In this document: piece by piece, positions 9,984-19,315 of the stretch
How the letters are laid out: each line of letters starts with the position of its first letter
How positions within the stretch are numbered: the first letter of the stretch is position 1
NCBI RefSeq assembly: GCF_022695595.1
Contig: NZ_CP074380.1
Location: 5,333,501 to 5,397,500 of the forward strand
Direction: 5' to 3'
Length of the DNA: 64,000 bases
Source: Streptomyces sp. MST-110588
Lineage (GTDB): Bacteria; Actinomycetota; Actinomycetes; Streptomycetales; Streptomycetaceae
The notes under the pieces: model-generated
Told to the model about the DNA's origin: nothing
Database searches by the model: none
The model's input: the letters and a program-made list of their open reading frames with translations, nothing else
Position numbers and translations under genes: made by a program

Positions 9984-10424
9984 TCAATAGCCGCGGTGCA
10001 TTTTGCCTCGATACTCCTTGCCGGATTTCTTGACTTTCATGTAGCCGCTCGCGTTGTCCACCAGCCCCTTCGAGTTGCAGGTAGGCATGCTGATTTCCCA
10101 TTTCGCCTCGTTGTTTTCTCCGGACACCTCGTTGATGAACCTGGTGTCGAGGCGGACGCCCGTTTCCCCCCAGGAGGCGGCGAACACGCGGATTTCCGCC
10201 TTGTCCCCTTTGTCGTTGATCACGATATTCACCTTGATCAGGGAACCTTCCTTCGGCTTCAGGTTCCCGGTGTAGGCGCTGCCTTTCCAGGCGGCGATGG
10301 TGTCTCCGCAGAAGCCGGAACCTCCCTGCGCCGAGGCGGCCGTGGCGTGCGGAACGCCTGCGGAAGCGGCCAACAGAACGGTACCTGTGGCCACTTGCAG
10401 GAGACGTCTTACCGGTATGGGCAT
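9984..10424 (-). CDS. Small secreted protein of unknown function
   Basis: A 146-aa product. The ATG at 10424 follows AGGAAGGGA and starts a signal peptide (MPIPVRRLLQVATGTVLLA, Ala-rich cleavage near residue 30). The frame is open further upstream to 10517, but that part has no ribosome binding site or signal character. The mature protein is about 115 aa, has two cysteines (FCGD and PTCN) that could form one disulphide, and is charged, with Lys/Asn/Glu-rich stretches. Codon use is clearly more AT-rich than its neighbours (many AAT, TTC/TTT and AAA codons), which suggests acquisition or relaxed selection. I do not recognise a family. It is convergent with the ABC exporter and divergent from the S28 peptidase. 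Confidence 0.8.
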   Translation of the reverse strand: MPIPVRRLLQVATGTVLLAASAGVPHATAASAQGGSGFCGDTIAAWKGSAYTGNLKPKEGSLIKVNIVINDKGDKAEIRVFAASWGETGVRLDTRFINEVSGENNEAKWEISMPTCNSKGLVDNASGYMKVKKSGKEYRGKMHRGY

Positions 10425-10974
10425 GAAAGCCGTCCCTTCCTGGTGGATTGCGCGCCCTTTCCTGTCGGCTCTTCCGGGCGCGTGAATCTCCGTACCCGCC
10501 GACGGGAAGAACGTCACTGGCGCGTCGGGTGATTGACCCGAAAAGGGTAATGGTGGTGAAAAGCGAAACGATGAAGAGTGGATCGCGTGACGGAGGGGTC
10601 AATCGGAAGAAGCCGGGCCCTGCTGCTCCTGCCGGATATGGACACTTCGGACATCGACGCGCTCCGCATGAATCCGGAAGGGGCCACGGCCGGTTGCCCG
10701 TCCCGGTTCCAGGACGTATCCGGCCTGGCGGAAATCCGTACGGGGCACCCGGTGCAAGGGGCTGGGCGACGCGCTCACTCCTGCCTCGCGCACCGTACTG
10801 CCTCTCTTGCGGCGGGAGTTGACCGGCGCGGGCGCCGCCCTGAACGGGATGGCCGGGGCGCGGCCGGCGCGGCAAGCTCCCCGGACCGGTGCGCCGGGGG
10901 GAAATTGGGGCTGGTGGCGGCGTTGCCGCGCCGATAGGTTCACCCAGACCTTTGTCGTCCCAAGGGGAGGGTGT
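10425..10974. other. 550-bp intergenic region between divergent secreted-protein genes
   Basis: Divergent promoter region. Several frames are open, but none shows a ribosome binding site together with believable protein character. A short inverted repeat ACCC-GAAAA-GGGT sits near 10534-10546, beside a TTGACC. I see no convincing complete promoter. Confidence 0.5.
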
Positions 10975-12402
10975 ATGCGCAAGGCCACCAGATGCCTGCT
11001 GTCGCTCGCGGTGCTCGTCGGCGCCGTGGGTACGGGAACGGGCTCGGCGGGGGCGGCCACCGCCGCCGTACCGCAGAAGACCGTCGACATCAAGGACCGC
11101 ATCCTGGCGATACCGGGGATGAAGCTCATAGAAGAGAAGCCGGTGCCGGGCTACCGCTTCTTCGTCCTGAACTACACCCAGCCCATCGACCACCGGCACC
11201 CGTCCAAGGGCACCTTCCAGCAGCGGCTGACGCTGCTGCACAAGTCGACGGACCGGCCGACGGTCTTCTTCACCTCCGGCTACAACGTCAGCACCGATCC
11301 GCGGCGCAGCGAGCCGACGCAGATCATCGACGGCAACCAGGTGTCCCTGGAGTATCGTTTCTTCACGCCGTCCCGGCCGACGCCCGCCGACTGGAAGAAG
11401 CTGGACATACGGCAGGCCGCCAACGACCAGCACCGCCTCTTCAAGGCGCTCCACCGCATATACGACCGGAACTGGATAGCCACCGGCGGCAGCAAGGGCG
11501 GCATGACGGCGACGTACTACCGCCGCTTCTTCCCCCAGGACATGGACGGCACGGTCGCCTACGTGGCGCCCAACGACGTGAACAACGACGAGGACTCGGC
11601 GTACGACCGGTTCTTCAAGACCGTCGGCACCGCGCAGTGCCGCTCCGACCTGCGCACCGTCGAGCGCCAGGCGCTGCTGCGCCGCAAGGAGATGGTCCAC
11701 CGCTACCAGGAGTGGGCGAAGAAGGAGAAGGCGACCTTCAAGACCGTCGGCAACGTGGACCGGGCGTACGAGGTCCTGGTGACCGACCTGGTCTTCGGCT
11801 TCTGGCAGTACCAGCCGGCTGAGACGGCGTGCGCGAAGGTGCCCAAGGCGAACGCCACGAACGACGAGCTGTGGAACTGGATCGGTGAGATCGGCGGTTT
11901 CGACAGCTACACCGATCAGGGGCTGGAGAAGTACGTGCCGTACTACTACCAGGCCGGCACCCAGCTCGGTGAGCCGAGCTACAAGTACCCGCACCTGAAG
12001 GACCTGCTGCGGTACCCGGGGATCAACAACTCGCGCAGCTTCGTGCCGCGTGAGATACCCATGAAGTTCGACCGGTACGCGATGCGCGACATCGACCGGT
12101 GGGTGCGCCACCACGCCGAGCGCATGATGTTCGTCAACGGGCAGTACGACCCGTGGAGCTCGGAGCACTTCCGGCTGGGGCGGGGGTCGGAGGACTCCTA
12201 CGTCTTCACCGTGCCGGGCGGCAACCACGGCTCGAACATCGCCAAGCTGAAGGAGGCCGACCGCCTCAAGGCGACCGCCGAACTCCTGGACTGGGCGGGC
12301 GTCGAGGTCGCGCCGGGCCGGAAGATCGCGCCGCAGGCTCCGTACAACAAGAAGCTGGACGGGCGGGAGGAGTCGCAGCGCATGCCGGTGCTGCGCCCGT
12401 AG
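10975..12402 (+). CDS. Secreted S28-type serine peptidase (tripeptidyl aminopeptidase family)
   Basis: A 475-aa exported peptidase. The ATG at 10975 follows AAGGGGAGGG and begins a signal peptide (MRKATRCLLSLAVLVG..., cleavage near residue 28); the upstream open frame is not needed. The nucleophile is in GGSKGG (Ser173), the acid in GQYDPWS (Asp392) and the base in GGNHGS (His418), giving an alpha/beta-hydrolase triad. NYTQPIDHRHPSKGTFQQR is characteristic of the Streptomyces S28/PS-10 type, which removes short peptides from the N-terminus of substrates outside the cell, often with preference for Pro. A role in extracellular protein degradation and nutrient supply is inferred. Confidence 0.92.
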   Translation: MRKATRCLLSLAVLVGAVGTGTGSAGAATAAVPQKTVDIKDRILAIPGMKLIEEKPVPGYRFFVLNYTQPIDHRHPSKGTFQQRLTLLHKSTDRPTVFFTSGYNVSTDPRRSEPTQIIDGNQVSLEYRFFTPSRPTPADWKKLDIRQAANDQHRLFKALHRIYDRNWIATGGSKGGMTATYYRRFFPQDMDGTVAYVAPNDVNNDEDSAYDRFFKTVGTAQCRSDLRTVERQALLRRKEMVHRYQEWAKKEKATFKTVGNVDRAYEVLVTDLVFGFWQYQPAETACAKVPKANATNDELWNWIGEIGGFDSYTDQGLEKYVPYYYQAGTQLGEPSYKYPHLKDLLRYPGINNSRSFVPREIPMKFDRYAMRDIDRWVRHHAERMMFVNGQYDPWSSEHFRLGRGSEDSYVFTVPGGNHGSNIAKLKEADRLKATAELLDWAGVEVAPGRKIAPQAPYNKKLDGREESQRMPVLRP

Positions 12403-12465
12403 GGCCGTACGTAGGGCCGTACGGGGACCGGTGACCCCGGGCCGTAGGGCGAACACCTCGGACGG

Positions 12466-13122
12466 TCACGGCTGGAGGCGGCGGGCGCACCCCACGGGTG
12501 CCTCGCCGCCGAGCTGTACGTACAGGGCCGTGGAGGAGGGGCAGTCCGGCCGGGTCCGGACCGTCGCCGTCACCTCGAACTGCGGGGCGCGCTCTCCCGA
12601 TCCGTCGCAGGCCGTCTCCTTCACCTGCCCGCGTCCGGAGGTGTAGACGCAGTCCCCGACGACCGTGCGCGGGCCGCCGCCCCCGCCGGGGTCGCCCGGG
12701 TGCGGCGGCAGCAGATTACGCATGCAGGCGTAGCCGCGGGGCACCGCGAAGTCGCCCTTGACGCGTGGGTCCGGCCGGTACGGGCTGATGTGCAGCACGA
12801 AGTCCGTACGGTCCGGGCAGCCCGGACCCTGCGCGGGGCTGCCGTCGTAGCGCGCCAGCACCCGGGCGACGGCGCGCTCGCTGCGGCAGGACACTTCATG
12901 GAAGACCGAGCGGCCACGGGTGCTGCAGGTGCCGGGCGCCAGGAAGACCGGGGCGGTGCCGGGCGTGGCCGTACCGCCGCTGCTGCTCGGGGCCGGCGCG
13001 CCCCCGGAACGCCGGCAAGCCGTCAGCGTCAGGAGGGTCAGCGCCACCACGCAGCACAGCGCCAGGACCGTGGCCACGGCTCTCGCGCGCCGCCTGCCCT
13101 CATGCCTCCTGACCCTGCGCAT
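12466..13122 (-). CDS. Predicted lipoprotein, Cys-rich, unknown function
   Basis: A 218-aa product. The start at 13122 is chosen because GGGGGG lies just upstream and the protein then begins with an Arg-rich n-region, a long hydrophobic core (AVATVLALCCVVALTLLTL) and a lipobox ending LTAC. The mature domain has about eight further Cys, including pairs around SCRSE, GPGCPDRTD, YACMRN, GDCVY and PDCPSS, which suggests a disulphide-stabilised extracellular fold. A poly-Gly patch sits in the middle. The family is not recognised. It is convergent with the S28 peptidase. Confidence 0.8.
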   Translation of the reverse strand: MRRVRRHEGRRRARAVATVLALCCVVALTLLTLTACRRSGGAPAPSSSGGTATPGTAPVFLAPGTCSTRGRSVFHEVSCRSERAVARVLARYDGSPAQGPGCPDRTDFVLHISPYRPDPRVKGDFAVPRGYACMRNLLPPHPGDPGGGGGPRTVVGDCVYTSGRGQVKETACDGSGERAPQFEVTATVRTRPDCPSSTALYVQLGGEAPVGCARRLQP

Positions 13123-13328
13123 CGTTGCCCCCCAGCGCTCCCTGCCCGCCGGTACGAGCACGCACGCCCAGCGTGACCCGCCCCTACGGGAGCACGCCAG
13201 GCGTAAAGGGCGCATTGCGCAATCCGTACGGGGCGCGCAGTACGGACGATACGGAGAAGCCGGTACGGAGGCTGGTACGGAGGCTCAGCACCGGCCGGGG
13301 CAGGCGCGGGCGCCGGTAAGGGAGCCCG

Positions 13329-15218
13329 TCAGTAGGACAGCCCGTGCCCGATCGGGAAGAGCACCGTGCCCGGCGCGTCCGCGCGCATGACCGGGACCGG
13401 CAGCCTCCCCCGGGGACCGTGCTGCCCGGCGATCACCCGGGCCGCGGCCCGCAGTTCCACATCCGTCCAGGAGTACGCGGCCAGCGCCGCCCGTACCCCG
13501 GGCAACTGCGCGATGTCGTACGGGTTGCGGACCGCGAGCTGCACCACCGGCTTCCCGGTGGCCAGCAGTGCCCCGACCAGCGCCCGCTGCGAGGAGTCCG
13601 CCGTGACGTTGTACGTGGCGACCACCGCCGCGTCCCGCTCGGCCAGGGCGGCCACGGCCCGGTCGATCCGCTCCCGGTCCGGTGCCGTACCGGTGGACAG
13701 CGCGGTCGCCGCGAAGCCCAGCGACGTCAGGGCCTTGGCCAGGACCTGTGTGGGCGGGCCACCGGTGCCGGACGGGGACGCCGGGTCGGCGCCGGCCACC
13801 AGGATCCGGTGCTCCCGGCGCCGGGAGAGCGGCAGCAGCCGGTCTTCGTTGACGAGGAGGGTGGTGGTGCGGTCCGCGATCCGGTCGGCGGCGGCCAGGT
13901 GCCCGCGGGTGCCGACCGTGCGCCGTACCGCTTCCCGGCTGGTGTACGGGTCCTCGAACAGCCCGCGCCGCTCCTTCAGCCGCAGGACGCGCAGCAGCTT
14001 CTCGTCGATCGCGCGCTCGCTCAGCTCGCCGCCGCGCACCGCCTTGAGCACGGCGCCGTAGGCGACGGAGAGGCTGGGCGGGTTCAGGAGCTGGTCGACG
14101 CCGGCTTTGAGGGCGAGTACCGGCACCCGGTCGTCGCCGTACTTCACCCGTACGCCCTCCATGCCCAGCGAGTCGGTGACCACCACCCCGTCATAGCCCA
14201 GGCGCTCGCGCAGGATGCCGGTGAGGATGGGCCGGGAGAGGGTCGCGGGGTCCTCGGAGGCGTCGAAGGCCGGGACGACGATGTGCGCGGTCATGACCGT
14301 GTCGATGCCGGCCGCGACCGCCGCCTTGAAGGGCGGGGCGTCCAGTCGCTCCCACTGCCCGGCGGTGTGGTGGATGTAGGGCAGGCCGACATGGCTGTCG
14401 GTGTCGGTGTCACCGTGCCCGGGGAAGTGCTTGGCGGTCGCCGCCACGCCCGCGCCCTGGTAGCCCTTGACCTGGGCGGTGACCATGCGGGCCACGGCCT
14501 GCGGATCGGCGCCGAAGGACCGTACGCCGATGACGGGGTTGGCCGGGTTGACGTTGACGTCGGCCACCGGCGCGTAGTCCTGCCGGATGCCCATCGCGTA
14601 CAGCTCCTCGCCCGAGATCCGCGCCGCCGTGCGGGCGTCCTCGCGGGAGCCGCCCGCGCCCAGCGCCATCGCCCCCGGCAGGAGCGTGGCGGGCGCCCCG
14701 ACCCGGGCCACTATGCCGTGTTCCTGGTCGGTGGTGATCAGTACCGGTACGGGCACGCGCTGCTCGGCGGCGGCCTCCTGGATGCCGTTGGACAGCTCGG
14801 CGATCTGGTACGGGTCGCGGGTGTTGTGGGCCCAGCCGAAGTAGATGATGCCGCCGACGTGGTACGTGGCGACCAGCTCGGCGGCGTTGGCGACCCCGAT
14901 CTCCTTGCGGTTGGACTCCACGTCCGCCGGGTCGGGGGCGGTGGCGGAGTGCCCGTACACCCGCATCACGAAGAGCTGCCCGACCTTCTCCTCCAGGCTC
15001 ATCCGCGCGATGAGGCGCCGCAGGCCCTCCAGGCCCTCCAGGCCCTCCGGACGCTCACGGGACGCGGCCCGCCCGGCAGCCGCGCCTGCGGGGGACGCGG
15101 GGGAGGGGACATCTGCGCCCCGGGGACGGGGAGTGGCGCCCGCGCCGCCGGCACAGGCGGTGGCAGCGGCGGCGGCCGTGACGGCGGCGGTGGTCAGGAC
15201 GGTACGTCTGGAGTGCAT
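13329..15218 (-). CDS. Glycoside hydrolase family 3 lipoprotein, beta-N-acetylglucosaminidase (NagZ)-type
   Basis: A 629-aa exported enzyme. The N-terminus has Ser-Arg-Arg followed by a hydrophobic stretch and a lipobox (ATAC), compatible with a Tat- or Sec-exported lipoprotein. The GH3 barrel carries the substrate-binding KHFPGHGDTDTDSH loop (about residues 258-271), whose Asp/His pair is the NagZ-type acid/base dyad, and the nucleophile region VVVTDSLGM. A GH3 C-terminal domain follows (about 430-629). The enzyme should release terminal N-acetylglucosamine from chitin oligomers or peptidoglycan fragments. Residues 55-70 contain a GLEGLEGL repeat. No DasR-like site was seen upstream. It is divergent from dnaE. 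Confidence 0.9.
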   Translation of the reverse strand: MHSRRTVLTTAAVTAAAAATACAGGAGATPRPRGADVPSPASPAGAAAGRAASRERPEGLEGLEGLRRLIARMSLEEKVGQLFVMRVYGHSATAPDPADVESNRKEIGVANAAELVATYHVGGIIYFGWAHNTRDPYQIAELSNGIQEAAAEQRVPVPVLITTDQEHGIVARVGAPATLLPGAMALGAGGSREDARTAARISGEELYAMGIRQDYAPVADVNVNPANPVIGVRSFGADPQAVARMVTAQVKGYQGAGVAATAKHFPGHGDTDTDSHVGLPYIHHTAGQWERLDAPPFKAAVAAGIDTVMTAHIVVPAFDASEDPATLSRPILTGILRERLGYDGVVVTDSLGMEGVRVKYGDDRVPVLALKAGVDQLLNPPSLSVAYGAVLKAVRGGELSERAIDEKLLRVLRLKERRGLFEDPYTSREAVRRTVGTRGHLAAADRIADRTTTLLVNEDRLLPLSRRREHRILVAGADPASPSGTGGPPTQVLAKALTSLGFAATALSTGTAPDRERIDRAVAALAERDAAVVATYNVTADSSQRALVGALLATGKPVVQLAVRNPYDIAQLPGVRAALAAYSWTDVELRAAARVIAGQHGPRGRLPVPVMRADAPGTVLFPIGHGLSY

Positions 15219-15551
15219 GCCGCGCTCCTTCCGGAGGGCATCCTCAGCGAATTGAAGGAAACGTCCAAGGAGTCACGGATAGCCCGAAAACTACAGCCGG
15301 TCAATGCTCGCAGGCGGGGCCGGTCGGGGGACCCGCAAGGGCCCGCCCTCCGTCGGCGCGGTGGATTCCTTACGGTGCTCACGCGCGGTTGACGCCCGGT
15401 CAACACATCCCACCGCCGTTTCCCGCGATAGCGCGAGGTCAGCGCGGGACCGTCCGCCGAACGTGGCGGCAGCTCGGCCGTAACGGCATGGCACCGGGCT
15501 CCCGGGGCATAGGGTGAGGCCCCTCCCGCGACCCCCGGAGGTGCCTGCCCG
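15219..15551. other. 333-bp divergent promoter region between the GH3 gene and dnaE
   Basis: Contains the inverted repeat GTTGAC-N5-GTCAAC (15388-15404), a possible operator, and a -10-like TAGGGT near 15511 before dnaE. GGAGG precedes the dnaE GTG start. No gene is seen. Confidence 0.55.
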
Positions 15552-18500
15552 GTGTCCGGCGACAGCTTCGTCCATCTGCACAACCACACCGAGTACTCGA
15601 TGCTCGACGGCGCCCAGCGCCTGAAGCCGATGTTCACCGAGGTCGCCCGCCAGGGCATGCCGGCCATCGCCATGTCCGACCACGGCAACATGTTCGGGGC
15701 GTATGAGTTCCAGCAGGTGGCCAAGGGCTTCGACGACGTCAAGCCGGTCATCGGGATCGAGGCGTACGTCGCCCCGTCCTCGCGCCGCCACCGCAAGCAG
15801 GAGTTCTGGGGGCCCGGCGGGGTTCGGGCCATGGCGGACGACGGGGAGGGGTCCAAGGACGTCTCCGGCGGCGGCCGGTTCACCCACATGACCATGTGGG
15901 CGCAGAACGTCCAGGGCCTGCGGAACCTGTTCCACCTCTCGACCGAGGCCGGTTACACCGGGCAGTTCCCGGCCGGCAAGCCGCGCATGGACATGGAGCT
16001 GATCTCCGAGCACGCGCAGGGCATCATCGCGACCACCGGCTGTCCCTCGGGAGCCGTCCAGACCCGGCTGCGCCTGAACCAGTACCCCCAGGCGCGGGAG
16101 GTCGCCGGGGCCTACCAGGACATCTTCGGGAAGGACAGCTACTTCCTGGAACTGATGGACCACGGCCTGGACCTGGAGCGCAACGTCCGCGGCGACCTGC
16201 TGCGCCTGGCCAAGGACCTGGACATCCCGCTGCTGGCCACCAACGACGCGCACTACGTCCTGGAAGAACACGCCGACGCGCACGACAACCTCCTGTGCAT
16301 CGGCGTGGGCAAGAACAAGGACGACCCGAACCGGTTCCGGTTCAACGGCACCGGCTACTACCTGAAGACCGCCGCCCAGATGCGGGAACTGTTCGCCGAA
16401 CTGCCCCAGGCGTGCGACAACACGCTGCTGATCGCCGAGCGCGTCGAGTCCTACGAAGAGGTCTTCGCGCACGAGGACGAGATGCCGCAGTACCCGGACG
16501 TCCCCGAGGGCGAGACCCAGGAGAGCTGGCTGCGCAAGGAGGTGCTGCGGGGACTGGAGATGCGCTACGGCGCACCGGTCCCCGAACACGTCCTGGAGCG
16601 GTTCGAGACGGAGATGAAGGTCATCGGCCCGATGGGCTTCTCCTCCTACTTCCTGGTCGTCGCCGACATCTGCCGCTACGCCCGGGAGAACAGGATCCCC
16701 GTGGGTCCGGGGCGCGGATCGGCGACCGGTTCCATCGTCGCGTACGCCACCCGCATCACCGAGCTGTGCCCGCTGGAGCACGGCCTGCTCTTCGAGAGGT
16801 TCCTGAACCCCGAGCGCATCAACCCGCCCGACGTCGACCTGGACTTCGACGACCGCCGGCGGGACCGGATGGTGCGCTACGTGGTGGAGAAGTACGGCGA
16901 CGAGTACACCGCGATGGTCAACACCTTCGGCAAGCTCAAGGCCAAGAACGCGATCAAGGACACCTCCCGGCTGCTCGGCTACCCCTTCGCCCACGGCGAG
17001 CGGATCACCAAGGCCCTGCCCGGCGACGTGATGGGCAAGTCCATCCCGATCAGCGGCATCTTCGACCCCGAGCACCCCCGGTACGGCGAGGCCGGCGAGA
17101 TCCGGGCGCTGTACGAGGCGGAGCCGGACGTCAAGCGGGTGGTGGACGGCGCCAAGGGCGTCGAGGGCCTGATCCGCAACACCGGGGTGCACGCCGCCGC
17201 GGTCATCCTCTCCAAGACCCGGCTCACCGACCGCATCCCGCTGCACATGCGCGCCAAGGACGGCGTGAAGATCACCGGCTTCGACTACCCGTCCTGCGAG
17301 GACATGGGCCTGGTCAAGATGGACTTCCTGGGCCTGCGGAACCTGGGCGTCATCGACCAGGCCCTGGAGAACGTACGGGAGAACCGCGGCACCACCATCA
17401 CCACCGACACCGTCCCTGCGCCCGGCGCGCAGTCGATCCCCCTGGACGACGCCGCCACCTTCCAGCTCCTGGCCCGCGGCGAGACCTTCGGGGTCTTCCA
17501 GCTCGACGGCGGCGGCATGCGCACCCTGCTCAAACTCATGGAGCCGTCCCGCTTCGAGGACATCGCCGCCGCCCTGGCCCTGTACCGGCCGGGCCCCATG
17601 GCGGCCAACGCCCACACCAACTACGCCCACCGCAAGACCGGCCGCCAGGAGATCACCCCGATCCACCCCGAGCTGAAGGACGCCCTGGAGCCGATCCTCG
17701 GCAACACCTTCCACCTGCTCATCTACCAGGAGCAGATCATGGCCATCGCCCGGCAGCTCGCCGGCTACACCCTGGGCGGCGCCGACCTGCTGCGCCGGGC
17801 CATGGGCAAGAAGAAGCCCGAGGTGCTGGCCGCCGAGTGGGAGAAATTCCACGGCGGCATGCGGGCCAACGGCTACAGCGAGGAGTCCGTCAAGGCGCTG
17901 TGGGACGTCATGCTCCCCTTCTCCGGCTACGCCTTCAACAAATCGCACACCGCCGGCTACGGGCTGGTGTCCTACTGGACCGCCTACCTCAAGGCCAACT
18001 TCCCGGCCGAGTACATGGCCGCGCTGCTCACCTCGGTGGGTGATGACAAGGACAAGGCGGGCGTCTACCTGGCCGATGCCCGCAAGGCCGGGGTGCAGGT
18101 GCTGCCGCCGGACATCAACGAGTCGGTCGCCGACTTCACCGCCGTCGGCGACGACGTACGGTTCGGTCTGCGCTCCGTACGCAACGTCGGGGAGGGCGTC
18201 ATCGAGGCCCTGGTGACCTCCCGTAAGACCAAGGGCAAGTACTCCTCCTTCTCCGACTTCCTGGACAAGGCCGACATCACCGCCCTGAACAAACGGGCCG
18301 TGGACTCCCTGATCAAAGCCGGTGCGTTCGACTCCCTGGGGCACACCCGCAAAGGGCTGGCCGGCGCCCACGAGGCGGCCATCGACGCGATCATTCCCGT
18401 GAAGAAGGCCGCCGCCTTCGGACAGGACAACCTCTTCGCCGCCCTGGACGGCACGGACAGCGCCCAGGAGTCCGCCTTCGGCCTGGACTTCCCCATCGGC

Positions 18501-19148
18501 GAGGGCGAGTGGCCCCGCAAGCAGCTCCTGGCCACCGAACGGGAGATGCTGGGGATGTACGTCTCGGCGCACCCGCTGGACGGCACCGAACACATCCTGG
18601 CCCGCCACCGCGACACCACCATCAGCGAACTGATCGCCTCCGGCCGCACCCAGGGCACCGTACGCCTGTCCGGCCTCCTCACCGGCGTCGACCGCCGGAT
18701 GACCAAGCAGGGCAACGCCTGGGCCATCGCCGGCCTCGCCGACCGCGACGGCGAGATGGAGGTCCTGTACTTCCCCGCCGTCTACGGCCTGGTCCAGCAC
18801 GCGCTGCTCCCCGACAGCGTGGTCTGCGTCCAGGGCCGGCTCAACGAGCGGGACGGCGCGGTCAACCTCTACGGGCAGGAACTCCAGGTGCTGGACGTCT
18901 CGGCGGCCGAGAGCGGCGGGCGGCTCCCCGTGCAGCTCGCCTTCGCCGCCCACCGGGTCACCGAGTCGGCCGTCGCGGAACTCAAGCGCATCCTGACCGC
19001 GCACCACGGCCAGCACCCGGTGCAGATGCGCGTACGCTCCCCCCACAGGACGACCGTCTACGAGCTGGGCTTCCTGGTGGACCCCACCTCCCTCGCCTCC
19101 GACATCAAGGGCGCCTTCGGCCCGGACGTCTGGCTGGGCGCGGGCTGA
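15552..19148 (+). CDS. dnaE: DNA polymerase III alpha subunit
   Basis: Replicative polymerase of 1198 aa. An N-terminal PHP domain (FVHLHNHTEYSMLDG, SDHGNM) is followed by the C-family polymerase core with catalytic aspartates in PDVDLDFDD (Asp427, Asp429) and MDFLGLRNLG (Asp591), the tandem HhH region, and an OB-fold near residues 1000-1090 (TVRLSGLLTGV). Length and lack of the error-prone DnaE2/ImuC features fit the essential DnaE1. GTG start with GGAGG upstream. A 20-residue acidic/basic insert near residue 95 lies inside the PHP domain. No other replication gene is beside it, as is usual in Streptomyces. Confidence 0.98.
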   Translation: MSGDSFVHLHNHTEYSMLDGAQRLKPMFTEVARQGMPAIAMSDHGNMFGAYEFQQVAKGFDDVKPVIGIEAYVAPSSRRHRKQEFWGPGGVRAMADDGEGSKDVSGGGRFTHMTMWAQNVQGLRNLFHLSTEAGYTGQFPAGKPRMDMELISEHAQGIIATTGCPSGAVQTRLRLNQYPQAREVAGAYQDIFGKDSYFLELMDHGLDLERNVRGDLLRLAKDLDIPLLATNDAHYVLEEHADAHDNLLCIGVGKNKDDPNRFRFNGTGYYLKTAAQMRELFAELPQACDNTLLIAERVESYEEVFAHEDEMPQYPDVPEGETQESWLRKEVLRGLEMRYGAPVPEHVLERFETEMKVIGPMGFSSYFLVVADICRYARENRIPVGPGRGSATGSIVAYATRITELCPLEHGLLFERFLNPERINPPDVDLDFDDRRRDRMVRYVVEKYGDEYTAMVNTFGKLKAKNAIKDTSRLLGYPFAHGERITKALPGDVMGKSIPISGIFDPEHPRYGEAGEIRALYEAEPDVKRVVDGAKGVEGLIRNTGVHAAAVILSKTRLTDRIPLHMRAKDGVKITGFDYPSCEDMGLVKMDFLGLRNLGVIDQALENVRENRGTTITTDTVPAPGAQSIPLDDAATFQLLARGETFGVFQLDGGGMRTLLKLMEPSRFEDIAAALALYRPGPMAANAHTNYAHRKTGRQEITPIHPELKDALEPILGNTFHLLIYQEQIMAIARQLAGYTLGGADLLRRAMGKKKPEVLAAEWEKFHGGMRANGYSEESVKALWDVMLPFSGYAFNKSHTAGYGLVSYWTAYLKANFPAEYMAALLTSVGDDKDKAGVYLADARKAGVQVLPPDINESVADFTAVGDDVRFGLRSVRNVGEGVIEALVTSRKTKGKYSSFSDFLDKADITALNKRAVDSLIKAGAFDSLGHTRKGLAGAHEAAIDAIIPVKKAAAFGQDNLFAALDGTDSAQESAFGLDFPIGEGEWPRKQLLATEREMLGMYVSAHPLDGTEHILARHRDTTISELIASGRTQGTVRLSGLLTGVDRRMTKQGNAWAIAGLADRDGEMEVLYFPAVYGLVQHALLPDSVVCVQGRLNERDGAVNLYGQELQVLDVSAAESGGRLPVQLAFAAHRVTESAVAELKRILTAHHGQHPVQMRVRSPHRTTVYELGFLVDPTSLASDIKGAFGPDVWLGAG

Positions 19149-19315
19149 TCCGCCCGGCGGTGGCCGGTGGCCGGTGGCGGCCCGACCTGTCCGGCGTCGT
19201 CGCCGGCGGTCTTCCGCTCATGCGGGGGCGAGAGGACGAGACGGCCGCCGTTCCTCGTCGGAAGTCTGCTTTCCGGCAGATGTGTGGCAGTTTCCCCCTC
19301 GCGGAAAGTGGGGAC

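Noticed and set aside
10578..10937. Short open frame between the small secreted protein and the S28 peptidase
   Set aside because: No ribosome binding site and no recognisable protein character.
15896..18043. Second plus-strand frame of 715 codons inside dnaE
   Set aside because: Arg/Pro/Gly-rich translation, entirely within dnaE in another frame.
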